Shown piece after piece: positions 11,385-22,308 of a DNA stretch of 64,000 nt; positions within the stretch are counted from its first letter, which is position 1, and the number at the start of each line of letters is the position of its first letter. The stretch comes from Ulva prolifera (lineage: Eukaryota > Chlorophyta > Ulvophyceae > Ulvales > Ulvaceae). The notes below the pieces were generated by a model, which saw only the letters and a program-made list of their open reading frames with translations, searched no databases and was not told the DNA's origin. The stretch lies in contig CM041201.1 in assembly GCA_023078555.1 (NCBI GenBank), forward strand, positions 2,239,713 to 2,303,712. Reading direction: 5' to 3'. The position numbers and the translations under genes were made by a program.

Positions 11385-13098
11385 AAGGGCTTTGATTGGG
11401 AGTCATTGGCCTTGCAAGCACTTGCATAATATTGTTGCACTTGGCTGTTGTCCAGGTTTTTGGCTGAGGTGAGCTTCGCTGGTTGCTTGTGTGGCAGCTG
11501 ATCAGTTGTTTGGCTTGATGTGTATGTTTGCTTTGCCATACAATGGCTTGGTATGTGTAACTTTATCCCACTCGTGGCTGTAGCAGATTGCGATGAATGC
11601 ATTGCAGAGACCAATTTCCAGCCGGCCGTACTCGGCTGGGCTTAATCTGTGGAGTTGAGTGCTTTCGCTAGTCAAGGGCTTTGATTGGGAGTCATTGGCC
11701 TTGCAAGCACTTGCATAATATTGTTGCACTTGGCTGTTGTCCAGGTTGTTGGCTGAGGTGAGCTTCGCTGGTTGCTTGTGTGGCAGCTGATCAGTTGTTT
11801 GGCTTGATGTGTATGTTTGCTTTGCCATACAATGGCCCGGTATGTGTAACTTGTACTTGCATGATATTGCGCGCACGCAGCGTAGCACCTCCTTATGGTC
11901 AAGTGTAGCGTTATCAATCCTTATGGTCAGAGGTGGACATGGACCTTCGTGGCTGTAGGAGATTGTGGCAGCTGGCCAGTTGTTTGGCTTGATGTGTTTG
12001 TTTGCTTTGCCATACAGGCCCGGTATGTGTAACTTTATCCCACTCGTGGCTGTAGGAGATTGTGATGTATGCATTGCAGAGTTCAATTTCCAGCCGCCCG
12101 TCCTCGGCTAGGATCAATCCGTGGAGTTGAGTGTCCTCGCTAGTCAAGGGCTTTGATTGGGAGTCATCGGCCTTGCAAGCACTTGCATGCCATTGCGCGC
12201 ACGCAGCGTAGCACCTCCTTACGGTCAGAGGTGGACATGGACCTTCGTGGGTGTATGAGATTGTTGGCAGCTGGTCAGTTGTTTGGGTTGTTGTGTTTGT
12301 TTGCTTTGCCATACAATGGCTTGGTATGTGTAACTTTATCCCACTCGTGGCTGTAGGAGATTGCGATGTATGCATTGCAGAGACCAATTTCCAGCCGGCC
12401 GTACTCGGCTGGGCTTAATCTGTGGAGTTGAGTGCTCTCGCTAGTCAAGGGCTTTGATTGGGAGTCATTGGCCTTGCAAGCACTTGTATGATATTGCGCG
12501 CACGCAGCGTAGCACCTCCTTACGGTCAGAGGTGGACATGGACCTTCGTGGCTGTATGAGATTGTTGGCAGCTGGTCAGTTGTTTGGGTTGTTGTGTTTG
12601 TTTGCTTTGCCATACAATGGCTTGGTATGTGTAACTTTATCCCACTCGTGGCTGTAGGAGATTGTGATGTATGCATTGCAGAGTTCAATTTCCAGCCGCC
12701 CGTACTCGGCTGGGCTTAATCCGTGGAATTGAGTGCTCTCGCTAGTCAAGGGCTTTGATTGGGAGTCATTGGCCTTGCAAGCACTTGCATGATATTGCAC
12801 GCACGCAGCGTAGCACCTCCTTACGGTCAGAGGTGGACATGGACCTTCGTGGCTGTAGGAGATTGTTGGCAGCTGGTCAGTTGTTTGGGTTGTTGTGTTT
12901 GTTTGCTTTGCCATACAATGGCTTGGTATGTGTAACTTTATCCCACTCGTGGCTGTAGGAGATTGCGATGTATGCATTGCAGAGACCAATTTCCAGCCGG
13001 CCGTACTTGGCTGGGCTTAATCTGTGGAGTTGAGTGCTTTCGCTAGTCAAGGGCTTTGATTGGGAGTCATTGGCCTTGCAAGCACTTGCATAATATTG

Positions 13099-13229
13099 TT
13101 GCACTTGGCTGTTGTCCAGGTTGTTGGCTGAGGTGAGCTTCGCTGGTTGCTTGTGTGGCAGCTGATCAGTTGTTTGGCTTGATGTGTATGTTTGCTTTGC
13201 CATACAATGGCCCGGTATGTGTAACTTGT
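13099..13229 (+). mobile_element. 131-bp long-tail insertion (representative of a recurrent monomer variant)
   Basis: This starts TTGCACTTGGCTGTTGTCC and continues through GGTTGCTTGTGTGGCAGC to TATGTGTAACTT plus GT. It is flanked by ACTTGCATAATATTG (13084-13098) and ACTTGCATGATATTG (13230-13244), a 15-bp duplication with one mismatch. It inserted in a different monomer position from the ancestral tail. The same junctions recur throughout the array (for example near 4320, 8790, 10388, 23067, 50795, 54868, 57425). Monomers of about 289 bp carry only its left part, joined to an ordinary monomer within the shared tail, which points to recombination there. Confidence 0.8.
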
Positions 13230-13276
13230 ACTTGCATGATATTGCGCGCACGCAGCGTAGCACCTCCTTATGGTCA

Positions 13277-13292
13277 AGTGTAGCTTTATCAA
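13277..13292 (+). mobile_element. 16-bp tail micro-insertion (representative of a recurrent variant)
   Basis: AGTGTA(A/G)CTTTATCAA lies between two copies of TCCTTATGGTCA (13265-13276 and 13293-13304). Ordinary monomers have a single TCCTTACGGTCA here. The inserted bases resemble the tail terminus GTGTAACTT plus a few nucleotides. The variant is common, for example near 16616, 27870, 43646, 49150 and 52630, and adds 28 bp to the monomer. Confidence 0.65.
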
Positions 13293-16200
13293 TCCTTATG
13301 GTCAGAGGTGGACATGGACCTTCGTGGCTGTAGGAGATTGTGGCAGCTGGCCAGTTGTTTGGCTTGATGTGTTTGTTTGCTTTGCCATACAGGCCCGGTA
13401 TGTGTAACTTTATCCCACTCGTGGCTGTAGGAGATTGCGATGTATGCATTGCAGAGACCAATTTCCAGCCGGCCGTACTCGGCTGGGCTTAATCTGTGGA
13501 GTTGAGTGCTCTCGCTAGTCAAGGGCTTTGATTGGGAGTCATTGGCCTTGCAAGCACTTGCATGATATTGCGCGCACGCAGCGTAGCACCTCCTTACGGT
13601 CAGAGGTGGACATGGACCTTCGTGGCTGTATGAGATTGTTGGCAGCTGGTCAGTTGTTTGGGTTGTTGTGTTTGTTTGCTTTGCCATACAATGGCTTGGT
13701 ATGTGTAACTTTATCCCACTCGTGGCTGTAGGAGATTGCGATGTATGCATTGCAGAGACCAATTTCCAGCCGGCCGTACTCGGCTGGGCTTAATCTGTGG
13801 AGTTGAGTGCTCTCGCTAGTCAAGGGCTTTGATTGGGAGTCATTGGCCTTGCAAGCACTTGCATGATATTGCGCGCACGCAGCGTAGCACCTCCTTACGG
13901 TCAGAGGTGGACATGGACCTTCGTGGCTGTATGAGATTGTTGGCAGCTGGTCAGTTGTTTGGGTTGTTGTGTTTGTTTGCTTTGCCATACAATGGCTTGG
14001 TATGTGTAACTTTATCCCACTCGTGGCTGTAGGAGATTGCGATGTATGCATTGCAGAGACCAATTTCCAGCCGGCCGTACTCGGCTGGGCTTAATCTGTG
14101 GAGTTGAGTGCTCTCGCTAGTTAAGGGCTTTGATTGGGAGTCATTGGCCTTGCAAGCACTTGCATGATATTGCGCGCACGCAGTGTAGCACCTCCTTACG
14201 GTCAGAGGTGGACATGGACCTTCGTGGCTGTATGAGATTGTTGGCAGCTGGTCAGTTGTTTGGGTTGTTGTGTTTGTTTGCTTTGCCATACAATGGCTTG
14301 GTATGTGTAACTTTATCCCACTCGTGGCTGTAGGAGATTGCGATGTATGCATTGCAGAGACCAATTTCCAGCCGGCCGTACTCGGCTGGGCTTAATCTGT
14401 GGAGTTGAGTGCTCTCGCTAGTCAAGGGCTTTGATTGGGAGTCATTGGCCTTGCAAGCACTTGCATGATATTGCGCGCACGCAGCGTAGCACCTCCTTAC
14501 GGTCAGAGGTGGACATGGACCTTCGTGGCTGTATGAGATTGTTGGCAGCTGGTCAGTTGTTTGGGTTGTTGTGTTTGTTTGCTTTGCCATACAATGGCTT
14601 GGTATGTGTAACTTTATCCCACTCGTGGCTGTAGGAGATTGCGATGTATGCATTGCAGAGACCAATTTCCAGCCGGCCGTACCCGGCTGGGCTTAATCTG
14701 TGGAGTTGAGTGCTCTCGCTAGTTAAGGGCTTTGATTGGGAGTCATTGGCCTTGCAAGCACTTGCATGATATTGCGCGCACGCAGCGTAGCACCTCCTTA
14801 CGGTCAAGGGTGGACATGGACCTTCGTGGCTGTATGAGATTGTTGGCAGCTGGTCAGTTGTTTGGGTTGTTGTGTTTGTTTGCTTTGCCATACAATGGCT
14901 TGGTATGTGTAACTTTATCCCACTCGTGGCTGTAGGAGATTGCGATGTATGCATTGCAGAGACCAATTTCCAGCCGGCCGTACTCGGCTGGGCTTAATCT
15001 GTGGAGTTGAGTGCTTTCGCTAGTCAAGGGCTTTGATTGGGAGTCATTGGCCTTGCAAGCACTTGCATGATATTGCGCGCACGCAGCGTAGCACCTCCTT
15101 ACGGTCAGAGGTGGACATGGACCTTCGTGGCTGTATGAGATTGTTGGCAGCTGGTCAGTTGTTTGGGTTGTTGTGTTTGTTTGCTTTGCCATACAATGGC
15201 TTGGTATGTGTAACTTTATCCCACTCGTGGCTGTAGGAGATTGTGATGTATGCATTGCAGAGATCAATTTCCAGCCGGCCGTACTCGGCTGGGCTTAATC
15301 CGTGGAATTGAGTGCTCTCGCTAGTCAAGGGCTTTGATTGGGAGTCATTGGCCTTGCAAGCACTTGCATGATATTGCGCGCACGCAGCGTAGCACCTCCT
15401 TACGGTCAGAGGTGGACATGGACCTTCGTGGCTGTATGAGATTGTTGGCAGCTGGTCAGTTGTTTGGGTTGTTGTGTTTGTTTGCTTTGCCATACAATGG
15501 CTTGGTATGTGTAACTTTATCCCACTCGTGGCTGTAGGAGATTGTGATGTATGCATTGCAGAGATCAATTTCCAGCCGCCCGTACTCGGCTGGGCTTAAT
15601 CCGTGGAATTGAGTGCTCTCGCTAGTCAAGGGCTTTGATTGGGAGTCATTGGCCTTGCAAGCACTTGCATGATATTGCGCGCACGCAGCGTAGCACCTCC
15701 TTACGGTCAGAGGTGGACATGGACCTTCGTGGCTGTATGAGATTGTTGGCAGCTGGTCAGTTGTTTGGGTTGTTGTGTTTGTTTGCTTTGCCATACAATG
15801 GCTTGGTATGTGTAACTTTATCCCACTCGTGGCTGTAGGAGATTGCGATGTATGCATTGCAGAGACCAATTTCCAGCCGGCCGTACTCGGCTGGGCTTAA
15901 TCCGTGGAATTGAGTGCTCTCGCTAGTCAAGGGCTTTGATTGGGAGTCATTGGCCTTGCAAGCACTTGCATGATATTGCGCGCACGCAGCGTAGCACCTC
16001 CTTACGGTCAGAGGTGGACATGGACCTTCGTGGCTGTATGAGATTGTTGGCAGCTGGTCAGTTGTTTGGGTTGTTGTGTTTGTTTGCTTTGCCATACAAT
16101 GGCTTGGTATGTGTAACTTTATCCCACTCGTGGCTGTAGGAGATTGTGATGTATGCATTGCAGAGATCAATTTCCAGCCGCCCGTACTCGGCTGGGCTTA

Positions 16201-17299
16201 ATCCGTGGAATTGAGTGCTCTCGCTAGTCAAGGGCTTTGATTGGGAGTCATTGGCCTTGCAAGCACTTGCATGATATTGCGCGCACGCAGCGTAGCACCT
16301 CCTTACGGTCAGAGGTGGACATGGACCTTCGTGGCTGTATGAGATTGTTGGCAGCTGGTCAGTTGTTTGGGTTGTTGTGTTTGTTTGCTTTGCCATACAA
16401 TGGCTTGGTATGTGTAACTTTATCCCACTCGTGGCTGTAGGAGATTGCGATGTATGCATTGCAGAGACCAATTTCCAGCCGGCCGTACTCGGCTGGGCTT
16501 AATCCGTGGAATTGAGTGCTCTCGCTAGTCAAGGGCTTTGATTGGGAGTCATTGGCCTTGCAAGCACTTGCATGATATTGCGCGCACGCAGCGTAGCACC
16601 TCCTTATGGTCAAGTGTAACTTTATCAATCCTTATGGTCAGAGGTGGACATGGACCTTCGTGGCTGTAGGAGATTGTGGCAGCTGGTCAGTTGTTTGGCT
16701 TGATGTGTTTGTTTGCTTTGCCATACAGGCCCGGTATGTGTAACTTTATCCCACTCGTGGCTGTAGGAGATTGTGATGTATGCATTGCAGAGTTCAATTT
16801 CCAGCCGCCCGTACTCGGCTGGGCTTAATCCGTGGAATTGAGTGCTCTCGCTAGTCAAGGGCTTTGATTGGGAGTCATTGGCCTTGCAAGCACTTGCATG
16901 ATATTGCGCGCACGCAGCGTAGCACCTCCTTACGGTCAGAGGTGGACATGGACCTTCGTGGCTGTAGGAGATTGTTGGCAGCTGGTCAGTTGTTTGGGTT
17001 GTTGTGTTTGTTTGCTTTGCCATACAATGGCTTGGTATGTGTAACTTTATCCCACTCGTGGCTGTAGGAGATTGCGATGTATGCATTGCAGAGACCAATT
17101 TCCAGCCGGCCGTACTTGGCTGGGCTTAATCTGTGGAGTTGAGTGCTTTCGCTAGTCAAGGGCTTTGATTGGGAGTCATTGGCCTCGCAAGCACTTGCAT
17201 AATATTGTTGCACTTGGCTGTTGTCCAGGTTGTTGGCTGAGGTGAGCTTCGCTGGTTGCTTGTGTGGCAGCTGATCAGTTGTTTGGCTTGATGTGTTTG

Positions 17300-17379
17300 T
17301 TTGCTTTGCCATACAGGCCCGGTATGTGTAACTTTAAGTATTCAAGTTACACATACCAGGCCATTGTATGGCAAAGCAA
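17300..17379. repeat. Inverted repeat at the copy 1 3' junction
   Basis: The tail of retrotransposon copy 1 (minus strand) faces a satellite monomer's own tail (plus strand). This gives arms of about 35 nt (TTTGCTTTGCCATAC ... GGTATGTGTAACTT and its complement) around a nine-base spacer at 17335-17343. A small bulge occurs where AGGCCC meets AATGGCCT. It follows from element orientation and could fold as a hairpin in RNA or single-stranded DNA. Confidence 0.8.
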
Positions 17380-17537
17380 ATCAATACATCAAACTAACAC
17401 ACACAACAAGCCAGTAAGACAAGCGAGCGGCCGCCAAACGAGCAACCACCAGAACTCGGGGAACCAGAACGCATCCCAACACACAACCCGGACATCAACC
17501 AAAATCAAGATCATCAAACGCGCTAGGAACAGAGCTC

Positions 17538-20500
17538 TCAACCCAGAAAGGCATCCACCGGCACATCAAGGCCTTGGGTGAAATGCTTGCCGCACGACCG
17601 GGCGACGGCCGTCAGCGTGTGCGCGTACATTTCCGCATTGCCCTTCTGCAGCACACACGAAAGCAACTTGTACGCATTCATCACAAACACCGACTTGGAG
17701 ACGCGGCCTGATGCCGCAGCAATCTCACCCAACTCCCGGATGTACTCCTCCGCCCGCGGCGCGAGCTTCCATAGGACTCAACAGCAAACGGAACAAACTC
17801 ATATTGCGGCTTATCGGCAAACTTCTCCCAATCATCCCGCTTGAGCTTCTCCGCGACCTTCGCCGCCGAGGCATCCTCCCTATGCGACCCCTTACGCAAA
17901 GCATCCTTCCCAAGCGGATGCGTCACCGTCACGTCCACCATGACGTGACGCCCACCTGGCAGGATGGCGAGGATGTCAGCCCTGTGCCGCCCCACTTTCC
18001 CAGCTCCGGCATCCCCATGCACGCCGGCGTACGGCGGCTCCATGCTCGTGGACACCCCAGCACAAGTGTGAACACGGCGCATTGCATAAGCAAATTTATC
18101 ATGGCGCGACGAAAGACACTTGTTATTTCGGGTGCACAGCATAGCATGGTCGCCGCGTCCGATGCTCTCGCCGGAGCAATCGCACGGCGGCATCTCCACA
18201 GGGCCGCAGACTCGCTCACCGAGGCGGTGGCGAAGGATGGTGGTAAGGGAGTGGTCACCGATGGTGGTGTCCAGCCGCCGCCGGCCGGGGAGGGCGGACA
18301 AGAAGGCGCTACCGGGGGCGCCGCGGGCACTGCGCACACGAGCAGCACCGAGCCTGCCTGCCTCCGTGCTCAAGTCCATCCCTTCCAAGAACGCCTTGCC
18401 GGCCTTGTCACCCATGGACCTAGACACAGTATGCTGCAAGGAGGGGAGAACAAGACGCACGCCTTTGCTGGAGAGGTCCGCCGGTGAGCCACCGTCGATC
18501 TTCCCGGAGATCTTCGTGACCCACTCCTCGATGTCGGGCAAGATGCCGCGGACGCAGTCCCAGTCGTGCTGCAGGACCGACGCGGCCGGCCCGTCGAGCC
18601 GCTGGAACGCGGCGGGGCCGTCAGCGACGACCCGGTGAGCCACCGCAACGCCGGTGAGCAACGCAGCTTTCGCCTCAACCGGGTGGGTCATGCGCAACCC
18701 AAGGCCGCCGTGGCGAATCGGCAACAACATCTGCTGCACTGCCGAGCTCATCTGCACGAGCACGCCAGACGGATCCTGCGTGACCGGCACCTGCGCAATG
18801 CTCGCCACCGCGGCGACGACAGCGCCTTCGAGGGCGCGTGTCGACTCGGCCAGGAGCTCCCACCTGGTCGTGCGCTGGTGGTGCACCAAGCGGACGGCAA
18901 ATGACTGCCGGAGCAGCAGCAGCTGCACCTGCTTGGTGACCGGCAAGCGCATGAGCAGATCGATCTCCCCGATTGCCTTCGCGGCAGCGGCTTTCAGCCG
19001 CGCGCGGACGAAGGCGTCAGTGCCGACGTGGGTGCCGACCACTGTGATGCCGTCCTCTCTGTGGGGCACGCCGGTGGACTGCTGGACGGCACGACACTCC
19101 TCATGTGCCTCGGCACAAGGCGCAAACAAGCCACTCTTGCCCGGCACGATGGTGAGGCCGACCGAGCGCGCGCTGCCCGGACCGTCCCCGCAGAGGCGGC
19201 CCAGGAGCTTGCGCAACGCAGGCCCGCGGCCCACGGCAGTGAAGTCATCGAGGTACGACATGCAGGGCGCCTCCGGGACTGCTGCCGCAAGCGCCGTCAA
19301 GACCTCCTGGAAGCCCAACGCAAACAGTAGCGGCCCCAGCGGGTCGCCCTGCCGCACCCCACGCTGCGATTCGATCACAGTGCCGCTGGCGGCACCCACC
19401 ACATGGAGTTGGGTGGCAGCACCGTACCCGAATTGGAAGAACGGGAGCAGCTCCGGCAGCGCCTGCAAGACCCCGCGCGCGACGGCGGTGCGGTGGATCT
19501 CGTTGAAAGCATTCCGCATGTCCGCCGTTAGCGCGATGGCGTGGGGGTCCTTCTCCAGCGCCGCCGCGACGCTGTGCGCCACTGCGTCCGTCCCGCCGGC
19601 CGTGCCGACGCCCACCTGCAGGGGCGCAAGGTCCCGCCCCGCGGCTTTGCCGACAGCCTCGATCGCGCACATCGCTGCAAGGCGGTACCAGACCTCGCCG
19701 ATGGCGATGGGCCGGACACCTCCTGTCTGCTTCTGGAGAGCGAGGAGCTTCGAGTCGAGGAGTCCGCACTCGCGGGGCAGCATACCGGACAGCATCAAGT
19801 TCACAAAATCGAGGGCCGCTTGGAACCCCCGGGCAGTACCCCCAGTGACCGCAAGGATCATCTCAAAGGTCCAACCCGAGGGGCCCCCAGCTCGGCCTTT
19901 TTTGTGGTTCTTGATGCGGTCAAGCACCCTCACAAGCAGGGTGCTGTCAATCTGGAGAGCAGGCACGTCGCACTCGAGGGGCGGCGGCGGCGCCGCCGCC
20001 GGGTGCAACGCACGCAACTTCTCCATGACGGCGGGGCACGTCGTGTCGGCCGGCTTCTCGTCGTTCAGGCGACGGGCGGCGATGTGGATGCTCCCGCCTT
20101 TCACTCCTGACTCCACTCGCTCTGCTAGGCGCGCTTCCTCAGTCATCTCCTTCCGCCGATGGGTCACAGATGGCGCGAAGCCCCCCTCCTCGTCCTCCAG
20201 CTCCCCACGCCGATACTTGGCCATGATGGCCAGCATGCGCTTGTCACGCTTGTCGGTGTCGCTGCCACCTCGCGGCTCAGCAAGGACAAGCGATGGGAGG
20301 CGGAGGAGTGCAGCGATGGGGGCTAGCACCTGGTTCAACGCACTTCGGCCTCCTGCCTCTGCCGCAGCCGACGAGATAGCCTCGAGGGCCTGGGCAGAGC
20401 AGAGGCTAAAGTCGCGGGTGAGCTGGTCTGACACTGCCCGCCTGATGAACTTGCGAGTGGTGCCGCCGCCATGTTGTTGGCCTGTGCGTGGACAGGCTTG

Positions 20501-21340
20501 AGCGGCGCGCAGCCCTTTGTGCTTCCTTGGCGCTTGCTTCCGGCCGCCTCCGCGTCCCTTTGCCGCTCTGCCGGCGCCACTGCGGCTCGTGCCGGCGCCT
20601 GGGGCGGCGGCTGCGGGCCGGGCGGGCTGCTCGCGCGTGCCGGCACCCGCGCCAGATGCTGACTGTTCAGCGGTGGCTGCAGGCGGGTCGGCAGGGGCGG
20701 GCTGGGCTGGCAGCGGGGGTGGTGGCGGGGGAAGGTCCGGCTGAGGCTGCTCCACGGGGTGCGCGGCGCCTGCGCTGGCTGTGGCTCCACGGTCGGCGAG
20801 TTCATCATTGGCGGGAGTCGGGCGGTTGGAAGATGGTCGGTGCGCTGGTGGTGCATCTGTAGGCGTCGCTGCTCCGGTGGCTGCTGCAGGGGTTGGCGCT
20901 GGGGCTGGCGTGGCTGATGTGCTTGACGGACCTTCAGCAGCTGGAGCAGCGTTTGCTGCTTCTTCAGTGCAGGGAGGTTCCTCAGAGCAGCTCCGGGAGG
21001 GCTGGCCCGAGAGAGCACCGGGATCCTCTCTCAGCTTCGCCCTCCGCGACCGCGGAGCGCTAGCTGGCACAGAATCAACTCGTAACTTGGTTGCGAGCTG
21101 CTTCTGGAGCCGGCTAGCGGCTGCAGGCGGTTGCTTTGGAGTCTCATCCGCTTTGCTGTCCTCAGCTTCGACCTCTGCGTGGCTGCCTTGCAAGCAGCAC
21201 TCGCCCGCAGATCTTGCTGCTGCTGCTTCCTCTTCTGCTTCTGGATGCAGCTGCGCGCGCTGGAGCTTGATGGGCGAGCGTGCTGGAGCTGCGATGCCTT
21301 CAGGCGTCCCAGAACGCCTTCTCTTCGACGTCGAGGACAT
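17538..21340 (-). pseudogene. Reverse transcriptase/RLE polyprotein, copy 1 (one frameshift)
   Basis: This is the single ORF of copy 1. Residues 1 to about 290 are rich in Ala and Pro, with a basic KRRR near the start and a poly-Pro run. The reverse transcriptase follows, with motif A (D607 in DMRNAFNEIH), motif B (RGVRQGDPLGPLLF from about 660) and the catalytic box YLDD at 696-699. The C-terminal part has a C-x1-C-x9-H-x3-C knuckle from Cys1053 and a PD-(D/E)XK-type nuclease with D1122-x13-D1136, as in R2/NeSL-type elements. No N-terminal APE nuclease was seen. Compared with copy 2, one G is missing at about 17769-17770 (near residue 1189), so the reading frame drifts and stops at 17681. 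The true C-terminus lies in the next frame down to the stop at 17538. The start was chosen because both copies share it. The protein would nick DNA and prime reverse transcription from the nick. Confidence 0.9.
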
Positions 21341-21343
21341 GCG

Positions 21344-21361
21344 CTAACCGAGCGTCGTCAT
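21344..21361 (-). promoter_or_regulatory. Minimal upstream ORF before the copy 1 start codon
   Basis: ATG ACG ACG CTC GGT TAG encodes five residues and stops three bases before the main ATG. It is preserved exactly in copy 2 (38162-38179). This spacing would suit termination-reinitiation control of translation (inference). Confidence 0.55.
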
Positions 21362-21900
21362 AAAATGTAATCCTGGCACTTTGTTTTCTTTTTGTGCTTC
21401 GCGGGCGGGTTCTTTTAGCTCCGCTCCTAGTCGCTTCACAGACAGAGCCACCGGGACTGCAACTTACAGCCACGGCAACAAGGCACCGTCCGGAACGCGA
21501 GGACCTAAACTAAACGCAGCAGTCTATTTAACGAAATAGATAAAGCATATTGGCATTGAATTCACGAGAACGCTCGTGCTCCTAGGCGCTGGGCTGCACG
21601 ACCGCTGTCGTTACAGCGCTCGGAACTTCCTCAGCGCAGCTGAAAACACAGACAAACATACCAAACAACAAAACTAAATATTCAGATGCCAATATCTACT
21701 GCGAATCGTGTTCGCAGGCCTGCGGCGCACAGGAGCAGAGCGCCACAGTAGCGTCACGAATACAATGGACGAAGAGTCAGGAGTGAAAAAGTGTGAGTGA
21801 AAAATTGTAATTGGTATGTGTAACTTTATCCCACTCGTGGCTGTAGGAGATTGTGATGTATGCATTGCATAGTTCAATTTCCAGCCGCCCGTCCTCGGCT

Positions 21901-21967
21901 TGTATTAAGTTACACATATCCGGCCATTGTATGGCAAAGCAAACAGACAACATCAAGCCAACTCCAG
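21901..21967 (-). mobile_element. 67-bp retrotransposon tail, inverted; four duplicated copies
   Basis: Flanked by CGTCCTCGGCT (21890-21900 and 21968-21978). On the minus strand the insert holds GGCTTGATGTTGTCTGTTTG, the TTTGCCATACAATGGCC segment and TATGTGTAACTT plus AATACA. The same insertion recurs at 24217-24283, 28665-28731, 30981-31047 and 33297-33363, with offsets of 2316 and 4448 bp, so it marks the higher-order unit. Confidence 0.88.
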
Positions 21968-22308
21968 CGTCCTCGGCTAGGATCAACCCGTGGAGTTGAG
22001 TGTCCTCGCTAGTCAAGGGCTTTGATTCGGAGGCATTGGCCTTGCAAGCACTTGCATAATATTGTTGCACTTGGCTGTTGTCCAGGTTGTTGGCTGAGGT
22101 GAGCTTCGCGGGTTGCTTGTGTGGCAGCTGATCAGTTGTTTGGCTTGATGTGTTTGTTTGCTCTGCCATACAGGCCCGGTATGTGTAACTTTATCCCACT
22201 CGTGGCTGTAGGAGATTGTGATGTATGCATTGCAGAGTTCAATTTCCAGCCGCCCGTCCTCGGCTAGGATCAATCCGTGGAGTTGAGTGTCCTCGCTAGT
22301 CAAGGGCT

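Larger units (their letters stand above)
1..17336. repeat. Satellite array, block 1 (301-bp monomer family)
   Basis: Head-to-tail monomers cover the whole interval. The dominant period is exactly 301 bp (for example monomer starts at 1189 and 1490). Variants of about 289, 299, 326 and 201 bp arise from tail insertions or from their absence. From about 13.5 to 16.6 kb the monomers are nearly uniform and carry a CTGTATGAG variant of the CTGTAGGAG motif; before 9 kb they are more mixed. The block is interrupted by short retrotransposon tails and a TRIM, and ends at the target site of retrotransposon copy 1. Long open frames on both strands are by-products of the repeat and are not annotated as genes. 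Whether the array is centromeric, subtelomeric or interstitial cannot be told from the window; no telomere repeat was seen. Confidence 0.97.
17337..21812 (-). mobile_element. Non-LTR retrotransposon with RLE endonuclease, copy 1
   Basis: A 4476-bp element on the minus strand, flanked by a 16-bp duplication GGTATGTGTAACTTTA (17321-17336 and 21813-21828). Removing the element and one duplicate restores a normal satellite monomer, and matching empty sites occur at 28577-28592 and in other higher-order units. Order in element sense: 5' UTR of about 470 bp, one large ORF (21340 to 17538), a 3' UTR of about 200 bp ending TATGTGTAACTT plus GAATACTT, and no poly(A). The 3' UTR (type A) differs strongly from copy 2 except in its last 45 bp or so. 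It is near full length; the ORF has one frameshift. Confidence 0.93.

Noticed and set aside
18654-20501. 615-codon plus-strand ORF opposite the RT gene, and similar antisense frames in copy 2
   Set aside because: These are shadow frames of the GC-rich RT ORF; the minus-strand frame in copy 1 has clear RT and RLE motifs shared with copy 2.
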